A DNA stretch of 41,743 nt from Clostridium sp. (GTDB lineage Bacteria; Bacillota; Clostridia; Lachnospirales; Lachnospiraceae), in the NCBI GenBank assembly GCA_016302185.1, contig JAEDOC010000002.1, positions 1 to 41,743 of the forward strand, written 5' to 3'. The notes below the pieces were generated by a model that ran no database searches, had not been told where the DNA came from, and worked only from the letters and a program-made list of their open reading frames with translations. This document shows positions 16,875-23,085 of this stretch, piece after piece. A program made the position numbers and the translations under genes. How positions within the stretch are numbered: position 1 is the stretch's first letter; each line of letters starts with the position of its first letter.

Positions 16875-17710
16875 GCGTAGATGATCCATAGTCCGACCAG
16901 CATTCCCATGATGGTGGAAAAGGCAGGAAGCTTGCTGCGGTACATCAGGATCGCCTGCGGCAGGATCTCTCCAAAGACAACATAGAGCATGGCGCCGCTG
17001 GCAAAGCCGAGGCTTAAGGCCAGGCCTAATGCGCCGATGTCACCCAGCAGATATCCGATGAGAGCACCGAGGATGGTCGGGGCACCGGAGACTGCGGTAA
17101 CAAGGACTGCTCTTGTTTTGCTCATCCCCCCGCTGATCAGAGGAACGGAGACAGCCATTCCTTCCGGGATATTGTGCAGGCCGATCAGGATTGCCAGAAC
17201 CAGAGCGGCACTTCCCATCACTCCATCGTTGCTGGCGTAGGATGCGCCGATGGTCATTCCTTCCGGTACGTTATGAAGCGCGATGGCGCCGGCCATGACA
17301 ACACCGGCGATAAAAAGGGCCAATTTGTTATCGTTTTTTGCGTAATGCTGTTCCAGATGATCGCTGTGGATCAGTTCGTTCAGATCATCGGCGGTTTTCG
17401 GATGATCTGCATCGATGTGAGGAACCTCCGGATTGGTTTTCCGGTCAATCAGGTAGTTCAGCAGGAAAATAATAGCGACACCGAAAGCGACAGAAATAAT
17501 GATAGTCATCACGTTGATGTCGGTATGTATGGCTTCTGTGATCAGATCGAAGCAGACCACGCTCAGCATGACACCTCCGGCGAAGCTTAACAGCAGGCTG
17601 ACCGCCCGGTTGGAATCCTTTTGTAATAGTGCACCGATGAGGCCGCCGAGTCCGGTTCCGGCGACACCGGCCAGTGTTGTAGTAAAAATCAGTGTTTCAA
17701 TAACTCCCGT
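16871..17710 (-). CDS. ZIP family (GufA-like) divalent metal transporter with an abnormal start
   Basis: The frame encodes about 279 residues with eight hydrophobic segments, the metal-binding HNVPEGMTIG and LHNIPEGMAV helices of GufA-type ZIP proteins, and a His/Asp-rich loop between them (around HIDADHPK). It would import zinc, iron or manganese. The first ATG in frame is at 17569, but about 47 upstream codons clearly encode the first ZIP helix (TTTLAGVAGTGLGGLIG, then SFAGGV). No ATG, GTG or TTG exists in that stretch. A GGAGGG at 17722-17717 is followed at 6 nt by ACG (17710), which is where an ATG should be. A second idea is an ATG at 17724, one base out of frame, with a lost G in the GGAGGG run. 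Either a rare start, a damaged start or a sequence error. Confidence 0.8.
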   Translation of the reverse strand, partial: TGVIETLIFTTTLAGVAGTGLGGLIGALLQKDSNRAVSLLLSFAGGVMLSVVCFDLITEAIHTDINVMTIIISVAFGVAIIFLLNYLIDRKTNPEVPHIDADHPKTADDLNELIHSDHLEQHYAKNDNKLALFIAGVVMAGAIALHNVPEGMTIGASYASNDGVMGSAALVLAILIGLHNIPEGMAVSVPLISGGMSKTRAVLVTAVSGAPTILGALIGYLLGDIGALGLALSLGFASGAMLYVVFGEILPQAILMYRSKLPAFSTIMGMLVGLWIIYA

Positions 17711-17740
17711 AAAAATCCCTCCATATCTTCTGTAATTTGC

Positions 17741-17776
17741 GACTATGATTATAGTCTTATTGAGAAAAAAAGTCTA
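17741..17776 (-). promoter_or_regulatory. promoter of the ZIP gene with embedded operator palindrome
   Basis: On the minus strand TAGACT (17776-17771), 17 bp, TATAAT (17753-17748). The -10 lies inside GACTATGATTATAGTC (17741-17756), a perfect 6-4-6 inverted repeat. This fits a dimeric repressor; for a ZIP gene a metal-sensing one (DtxR/MntR or Fur/Zur type) is the natural guess, but I cannot name it. Confidence 0.55.
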
Positions 17777-17835
17777 TCAGAATTATGAAAATGGCGGGAA
17801 CCAGATAAAAAAATTAAAAATGCTATGAAGAAAGA

Positions 17836-17870
17836 GGAGCTGTCGCTCAATGCGGCAGCTCCGTTTTTAT
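17836..17870. terminator. hairpin with T tract between the ABC permease and ZIP genes
   Basis: GGAGCTG-T-CGC (17836-17846) pairs with GCGGCAGCTCC (17852-17862); in the plus direction GTTTTT follows, so it best terminates plus-strand transcripts, that is, read-through from the V-ATPase operon. In the minus direction the tail is TCTTTCTT, less perfect, and it would end the ABC operon, whose stop codon is in the loop. Confidence 0.75.
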
Positions 17871-18656
17871 TAATTTTTTTTCCAGGATTGCAATTCCCTG
17901 ATATAAAATAGTTGATATGATACAGAGAAGAAAAATTGACATGAGAACAAGATCCAATTGAAAAACCTGACTCCCATAAATGATCAGATACCCAAGCCCT
18001 TTCTCTGCCGCCAGGAATTCTCCGATAATCACCCCAACCAGACAGAGTCCGATGTTGACCTTCATATTGCTGAGAATCAGCGGGATGGAGCCGGGCAGGA
18101 GAACCTTGAACATGATATCCTTTTTCGTCCCGCCCAGGGAGTGAATCAGCTTGATCTGATCCGGATCGGTGCCGGCAAAGCCGTTGTGCAGAGTTAAGAC
18201 AGAGCCAAAGACTGCCACAGAGATGGCGGCGACAATAATGGTTTTCCGGTTGCTTCCCAGCCATACGATGAGAATGGGAGCCAGTGCTGATTTGGGCAGA
18301 CTGTTCAGCATAACCAGATATGGCTCCAGTATTTCGGAGAGCGTCCGGCTGGACCAGAGAAGCATGGCCCCCAGGATACCGATGAGAGTGACCAGAAAGA
18401 AGCTGATGAGAGTTTCTGATAGGGTAACTCCCATGTGGAGAAAGATGGAGCGATCCTTAACCATACGGAGAAAACATCGTGTCATGCGGGATGGAGAGCT
18501 GAAGATGAAATCATCAATCAGTCCGGTTCCGGCGCTGATTTCCCAGAGCGCCAGAAAAAGAAAAAGAAGCAGAATGCGGCTGACTGTAACAAGCGTCCGG
18601 CGCTGTTTCTGCTGTTTTATGAATTCCTGCTGGGCCAGGCTTTCTCTTTGCTTCAT
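17847..18656 (-). CDS. ABC transporter permease, nitrate/sulfonate/taurine type
   Basis: 269 residues. The ATG at 18656 is chosen because AGGAGG lies 8 bp upstream; the frame is open further up but lacks such a site. It has six membrane segments and the cytoplasmic EAA-type loop around IKLIHSLGGTKKDIMFKVLLPGSIPLIL, which docks on the ATPase. It matches the SsuC/TauC/ThiX type used for sulfonates, taurine, nitrate, thiamine precursors or riboflavin. It is the second gene of a two-gene minus operon; the partner ATPase ends 28 bp upstream. The substrate cannot be told because no binding protein is encoded nearby. Confidence 0.9.
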   Translation of the reverse strand: MKQRESLAQQEFIKQQKQRRTLVTVSRILLLFLFLALWEISAGTGLIDDFIFSSPSRMTRCFLRMVKDRSIFLHMGVTLSETLISFFLVTLIGILGAMLLWSSRTLSEILEPYLVMLNSLPKSALAPILIVWLGSNRKTIIVAAISVAVFGSVLTLHNGFAGTDPDQIKLIHSLGGTKKDIMFKVLLPGSIPLILSNMKVNIGLCLVGVIIGEFLAAEKGLGYLIIYGSQVFQLDLVLMSIFLLCIISTILYQGIAILEKKLIKTELPH

Positions 18657-18684
18657 GAGAGATACCTCCTTGCTGGTTGCTTCC

Positions 18685-19446
18685 TTATGTCTGAAGCAGC
18701 TTCCAGACACTGTTAAAATAGTTGCTGAAGGCGGGATCGTTTCTGCGCTCCAGAGGACTGAGAACCGGTGCGGAGAAATGGATGGGAACAATGCTCTTAA
18801 TTCTGCCGGGCCGTCTGGTAAGCACAATGATTCGATCGGCCATGCTGACGGCTTCCGCCAGATCGTGGGTAATCAGAACTGCGGTTTTTTTTGTTTTCCG
18901 GAGAATGGTTCCGATATCATCACAGACTGTCAGGCGTGTCTGATAATCCAGAGCAGAAAAAGGCTCATCCAGCAGCAGGAGATCCGGTTCCAGAGCCAGG
19001 GTTCGGATGAGTGCCGCTCTCTGGCGCATGCCGCCGGAAAGCTGGGAAGGACGGGAATGTTCAAACTGGGAGAGACCATAGGTTTCCAGCAGATGGTGAA
19101 CCTTCTGCAAGTTCGTTTCATTTAACTTATGCTGAATCTCCAGGCCAAGGGCGGCGTTGGAGAGAACGGTCCTCCACTCAAAGAGGTGATCCTTCTGAAG
19201 CATGTAGCCGATGGCAGGACTTCCTCCGGAAATCGGGATTCCGTCCAGCTTGACGGAACCCTCATCGGGAGAGAGCAGGCCGCAGATAATCGAGAGAAGT
19301 GTGGATTTTCCGCAGCCGGAAGGACCGACGATGACGACAAATTCACCGGGATCGACAGAAAAACTGATATCATAAAGCGCCTGTGTCTCTCCGTCCAGTG
19401 TGTGGTAGGAGTAGCTTAAGGCGGATACTTCCAGTTTTGGAGTCAT
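18685..19446 (-). CDS. ABC transporter ATP-binding protein, nitrate/sulfonate/taurine type
   Basis: 253 residues from ATG 19446, preceded by GAGGTG. Walker A GPSGCGKST, Q-loop YMLQKDHLFEW, signature LSGGMRQRAAL, Walker B LLLLDEPFSALD and the H-loop ITHDLAEAVSMADR are all present and in order, so the ATPase should be active. It belongs to the SsuB/TauB/NrtD group and energises the permease encoded just downstream. The frame extends open far upstream of 19446, but that part lacks ATPase homology and a ribosome binding site. Confidence 0.93.
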   Translation of the reverse strand: MTPKLEVSALSYSYHTLDGETQALYDISFSVDPGEFVVIVGPSGCGKSTLLSIICGLLSPDEGSVKLDGIPISGGSPAIGYMLQKDHLFEWRTVLSNAALGLEIQHKLNETNLQKVHHLLETYGLSQFEHSRPSQLSGGMRQRAALIRTLALEPDLLLLDEPFSALDYQTRLTVCDDIGTILRKTKKTAVLITHDLAEAVSMADRIIVLTRRPGRIKSIVPIHFSAPVLSPLERRNDPAFSNYFNSVWKLLQT

Positions 19447-19553
19447 GGGACACCTCGGAAAGAAATAGGGCTTTAGTGTAGAATATGAGGAAGCGGCGGC
19501 AAGGTGCGCAGAAACCCGGTCAAAAACGGGGGAAGCTGTCTGTAACAGAGTGG

Positions 19554-19582
19554 TTGACCGTTTTATGGAAAAATGAGATAAT
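19554..19582 (+). promoter_or_regulatory. sigma-A promoter of the Nit-type amidase gene
   Basis: TTGACC (19554-19559), 17 bp, GATAAT (19577-19582), 67 bp upstream of the start codon. On the other strand a poorer match, TTGCCG-16-TACACT, could serve the ABC operon. Confidence 0.65.
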
Positions 19583-19648
19583 AAGGATACATTTGAAAAG
19601 AGGGCCGGGAATAAAAACTCTGGCTTCGAGAAGGAAGGAGAGAGCAGG

Positions 19649-20485
19649 ATGCTTCGAAAATATACAGTTGCGATGCTCCAGATGGATACGCAGAATGACA
19701 AGGGAGAAAACTTAAAACAGGCCTGTGCCTGGATTGATGAGGCGGCTGCCCGGGGAGCAAAGCTGATTTGCTTTCCGGAGGTGATGAACCTGATCGGACG
19801 GAATGTGGGAGAAGGCGGCGGCAAGGAGCAGATTCCCGGTTATACGACAGAGATTCTTTGCCGGAAGGCAAAGGAACACGGTGTTTATATCCAGGGAGGC
19901 AGCATTACGGAGGAGAATCCGGGAGAACGAAGATCTTCGAATACCAGTGTCCTGATTTCTCCAAAAGGAGAGATTCTGGCTTCCTACCGGAAGCTTCATA
20001 TGTTTGATATTACCCTGGCAGACGGTACTCCCTTCAAGGAGTCTGATAAGGTCCGTCCGGGGGATGAGATTGTTACAGTGGAGACGGAGCTGGGAACCTT
20101 CGGCATGTCCATCTGCTACGATGTGCGTTTCCCGGAGCTTTACCGGCTCATGGCGCTGCGCGGTGCCCAGGTGATCTTTGTTCCTGCCAGCTTCACCATG
20201 CCCACCGGCAAGGATCACTGGGAGCCGCTGCTGCGGGCACGGGCCATTGAAAATGGCTGCTACATCGTGGCGACGGGCCAGATCGGAACCAAACCAGCCT
20301 ATGTGGCCTATGGCAACAGTCTGGTGGTGGATCCCTGGGGCACCGTGATTGCCCGCGCGAAGGATATCCCGGGTATCACCTATGCGGAGATTGATCTGGA
20401 TTATCTGGATAAGATCCGGGCACAGATTCCGTCTCTGGAGAACCGGAGAACCGATTTATATGAGGTGGTGGAGAAAAAAGGCTGA
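19649..20485 (+). CDS. carbon-nitrogen hydrolase (Nit1/Nit2-like amidase)
   Basis: 278 residues of the nitrilase superfamily with the full catalytic triad: Glu44 (CFPEV), Lys115 (YRKLHMFD) and Cys156 (ICYDVRFPE). These enzymes hydrolyse amide bonds through a thioester on the Cys. The YRKLH and CYDVRFPELYRLMALRGA motifs and the FTMPTGKDHWEPLLRARAIEN stretch place it with Nit1/Nit2, whose members remove the amide from deaminated glutathione or from alpha-ketoglutaramate and ketosuccinamate, a metabolite-repair job. Which of the two is open. AAGGAGAG precedes the ATG. It stands alone between two promoters; no close functional partner is seen. Confidence 0.92.
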   Translation: MLRKYTVAMLQMDTQNDKGENLKQACAWIDEAAARGAKLICFPEVMNLIGRNVGEGGGKEQIPGYTTEILCRKAKEHGVYIQGGSITEENPGERRSSNTSVLISPKGEILASYRKLHMFDITLADGTPFKESDKVRPGDEIVTVETELGTFGMSICYDVRFPELYRLMALRGAQVIFVPASFTMPTGKDHWEPLLRARAIENGCYIVATGQIGTKPAYVAYGNSLVVDPWGTVIARAKDIPGITYAEIDLDYLDKIRAQIPSLENRRTDLYEVVEKKG

Positions 20486-20642
20486 AACATATCTTCCCAT
20501 CGGTATTCCGGCGCAGGAAACGAAGCCGCCGAAAAAGCAGGCATTTGAGGAAAGAGTCTGGTTTAATCATTACGGAATCACGGAATAACGGATTTTGGAG
20601 AAAATAAATAAAAGGAATCCATCGGACATGGGATTATTTTAC

Positions 20643-20671
20643 TTGAATTCCTGAATAAATGGTGGTATAAT
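20643..20671 (+). promoter_or_regulatory. sigma-A promoter of the rimP-ribF operon
   Basis: TTGAAT (20643-20648), 17 bp, TATAAT (20666-20671). It predicts a start near 20678 and an 85-nt leader. Upstream, AATCC (20616-20620) and GGATT near 20630 could form a weak terminator for the amidase gene. Confidence 0.75.
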
Positions 20672-20702
20672 CCCATATGATAACAGAATAGATTGGCTAG
20701 AG

Positions 20703-20728
20703 AGAGTGGACAGAACGTCCACTCTTTC
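20703..20728 (+). promoter_or_regulatory. hairpin in the rimP leader
   Basis: AGAGTGGAC (20703-20711) pairs perfectly with GTCCACTCT (20717-20725) around AGAAC, followed by TTTC. It sits in the middle of the leader, 38 bp before the start codon. It resembles a short attenuator; the T tract is interrupted, so it may also be an RNA-binding-protein site. Confidence 0.5.
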
Positions 20729-20763
20729 ATTTTGCTACTTGACGAATGAAAGGTGGTGGAGAT

Positions 20764-21231
20764 ATGGCAAAAGGAGAACAGTATGAGGCAAGAGTGGAAG
20801 CCTGGCTTTTGCCGGTGCTTGCCGAGCATCAGTTTGAACTGGTGGATGTGGAATACGTGCGTGAAGTGGGAATCTGGTATCTGCGTGCCTATATTGATAA
20901 GGAAGGCGGCATTACCGTGGACGACTGCGAGCTGATCAGCCGTCAGCTGGGTGACTGGCTGGATCAGGAGGATTTTATCACTGACAGCTACATTCTGGAG
21001 GTGAGTTCACCGGGACTGGGACGGCCGCTGAAGAAGGAGAAGGACTTTGCAAGAAGCATCGGAAAGGATGTGGAGGTTCGTCTCTATAAGCCGCTGAACA
21101 AGCAGAAGGAATACACTGGCGCATTGAAATCCTACGATGCGGATACGGTAACGATTACCTTAGAAGATGAGAGCGATTTGACAATTGAAAAATCAGAAAT
21201 TGCATTAATACGTCTGGCCTTTGATTTTTAG
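20764..21231 (+). CDS. rimP: ribosome maturation factor RimP
   Basis: 155 residues from ATG 20764 (GGTGGTGGAG upstream; an earlier in-frame ATG at 20746 overlaps this site). RimP binds the assembling 30S subunit. Family marks are FELVDVEYVREVGIWYLRAYIDK, the ITVDDCELISRQL segment and LEVSSPGLGRPLK near residue 80, followed by a C-terminal SH3-like barrel. It opens the operon with nusA 22 bp behind, the usual Firmicutes order. Confidence 0.96.
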   Translation: MAKGEQYEARVEAWLLPVLAEHQFELVDVEYVREVGIWYLRAYIDKEGGITVDDCELISRQLGDWLDQEDFITDSYILEVSSPGLGRPLKKEKDFARSIGKDVEVRLYKPLNKQKEYTGALKSYDADTVTITLEDESDLTIEKSEIALIRLAFDF

Positions 21232-21253
21232 ACGGTAGGAGGATAAAAGAAAG

Positions 21254-22411
21254 ATGAATAAAGAGTTGATTGAAGCGTTAAATGTGCTGGAGAAGGAAAA
21301 TAATATCAGCAAGGATGTCCTTCTTGAGGCGATCGAGAATTCTTTACTGACAGCCTGCAAAAACCATTTCGGCAAGGCTGATAACGTAAAGGTGACCATC
21401 AATCGTGAAACCGGAGATTTCGCCGTTTACGCCGAGAAAGAGGTTGTGGAGACTGTGGAGGATCCGATGCTTCAGATCAGTCTTGCAGAAGCGAAGATGA
21501 TGAGCGGCAGACATGATCTGGGTGATATAGTACATGTGCCGATTAATTCGAAGGAATTTGGCAGAATCGCAACCCAGAATGCGAAGAACGTGATTCTTCA
21601 GAAGATCCGCGAGGAGGAGAGAAAGGCCCTGTTCAATGACTGGTACTGCAAGGAGAAGGATGTGGTTACCGGTATTGTGCAGCGCTATGTGGGCAGAAAT
21701 GTCTGCATCGACTTAGGAAAGATCGATGCGATTTTAAATGAGAGCGAACAGGTAAAGGGAGAGGTGTTCCGCCCGACCGAGCGTATCAAGCTGTATGTGC
21801 TTGAAGTAAAGGATACCAATAAGGGACCGAGAATTACGGTTTCCAGAACCCATCCGGATCTGGTAAAGCGTCTCTTTGAATCCGAGGTAGCTGAGGTGAA
21901 GGATGGTACCGTGGAGATTAAGGCCATCGCCCGTGAGGCGGGTTCCAGAACCAAGATTGCGGTTTACTCCAATGATCCCAACGTGGATCCGGTGGGTGCC
22001 TGCGTCGGTGTCAACGGCGCCAGAGTAAATGCGGTGGTGAATGAACTCCGCGGTGAGAAGATTGATATTATTAACTGGGATGAGAATCCGGCGTTCCTGA
22101 TTGAGAATGCCTTAAGCCCGGCCAAGGTAATTCTGGTTGCGGCAGATGAGGAAGCCAGAGAGGCACAGGTAATCGTGCCGGATTATCAGTTATCCTTAGC
22201 CATTGGCAAGGAAGGCCAGAATGCCAGACTGGCAGCACGTCTGACCGGCTATAAGATTGATATTAAGAGTGAGACTCAGGCCAGAGAGTCCGGACTGCTG
22301 GATGAGCTGGAGATGGGCTATGAGGACGGATTTGAGGGATATACTGATGAGCCGTTAATCGGAAACCGTGAGGAAGACCAGGGTGAGGTTCCGGAGGAAG
22401 AGCTTTCCTGA
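21254..22411 (+). CDS. nusA: transcription termination/antitermination factor NusA
   Basis: 385 residues. The N-terminal domain binds RNA polymerase; an S1 domain follows around residues 135-200 (VTGIVQRYVGRNVCIDLGKIDAIL), then two KH domains (RTKIAVYSNDPNVDPVGACVGVNGARV; LSLAIGKEGQNARLAARLTGY). The C-terminal 40 residues are acidic and unstructured, without the extra repeats of enterobacterial NusA, as usual in Firmicutes. It controls pausing, termination and antitermination. AGGAGG lies 12 bp before the ATG. Confidence 0.97.
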   Translation: MNKELIEALNVLEKENNISKDVLLEAIENSLLTACKNHFGKADNVKVTINRETGDFAVYAEKEVVETVEDPMLQISLAEAKMMSGRHDLGDIVHVPINSKEFGRIATQNAKNVILQKIREEERKALFNDWYCKEKDVVTGIVQRYVGRNVCIDLGKIDAILNESEQVKGEVFRPTERIKLYVLEVKDTNKGPRITVSRTHPDLVKRLFESEVAEVKDGTVEIKAIAREAGSRTKIAVYSNDPNVDPVGACVGVNGARVNAVVNELRGEKIDIINWDENPAFLIENALSPAKVILVAADEEAREAQVIVPDYQLSLAIGKEGQNARLAARLTGYKIDIKSETQARESGLLDELEMGYEDGFEGYTDEPLIGNREEDQGEVPEEELS

Positions 22412-22484
22412 TTACCTTTCAGAACCGGGACTGACAGCAGATGAGCAGCAGAAGAATAAGATTCAGATTGGGAAGTGAGATTTG

Positions 22485-22763
22485 GTGAGTACGATAAAAA
22501 AGATTCCGTTACGGCAGTGCATCGGATGCGGCGAGATGAAGAACAAGAGAGAAATGATCCGGGTGCTGAAAACAACCGGAGATGAGATTGAGATTGATGC
22601 GACAGGACGTAAGAACGGCCGTGGCGCATATCTTTGCCCATCGGTGGCCTGCTATCAGAAAGCAGTGAAAAACAGAGGCCTGGAACGTTCTTTGAAAATG
22701 GCCATTCCAAAAAGCGTTTACGAAATGCTGGAAAAGGAGATGGAGCAGCTTGGAGAATCGTAA
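22485..22763 (+). CDS. rnpM: YlxR family RNA-binding protein (RnpM)
   Basis: 92-93 residues. The motif IPLRQCIGCGEMKNKREMIRV at the N-terminus and GRKNGRGAYLC in the middle define the YlxR family, whose Bacillus member binds and modulates RNase P. Start: GTG 22485 fits the GAAGTGAG at 22472-22479 best; TTG at 22482 is the alternative. It lies between nusA and ylxQ, as in Bacillus. The final 14 bp overlap the start of the L7Ae-like gene. Confidence 0.9.
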   Translation: MSTIKKIPLRQCIGCGEMKNKREMIRVLKTTGDEIEIDATGRKNGRGAYLCPSVACYQKAVKNRGLERSLKMAIPKSVYEMLEKEMEQLGES

Positions 22764-23085
22764 AAAGATCCTGAACCTGCTGGGGCTTGCCACCAAGGCG
22801 GGAAAAACAGCCAGTGGGGAATTTATGACGGAGAAGGCTGTAAAAAGCGGTAAGGCATATCTGGTGCTGGTGTCGGAGGAGGCATCGGAGAACACCAGAA
22901 AGATGTTCCTTCATATGTGTACTTACTACAAAGTCCCGATGTACGTATTCGGAGAGAAAGAAGAGCTGGGGCATTCCATGGGTAAGGAGATGCGGGCATC
23001 TCTGGCTGTCCTGGATGCTGGCTTTGCAAAAGCGCTCAAAAAGCAGTTGGAACTGAATGGAGGCGGGAAACATGAGAGTGAATGA
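22750..23085 (+). CDS. L7Ae/YlxQ family RNA-binding protein
   Basis: 111 residues beginning at TTG 22750, inside the 3' end of rnpM, with GGAG 4 bp upstream. NLLGLATKAGKTASGE and GKAYLVLVSEEASENTRK are typical of the L7Ae/L30e fold, which binds kink-turn RNA. It is the YlxQ member of the nusA-infB operon; its exact target in Firmicutes is not settled. The start of infB overlaps its last codons, so translation is coupled on both sides. Confidence 0.88.
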   Translation: MENRKKILNLLGLATKAGKTASGEFMTEKAVKSGKAYLVLVSEEASENTRKMFLHMCTYYKVPMYVFGEKEELGHSMGKEMRASLAVLDAGFAKALKKQLELNGGGKHESE

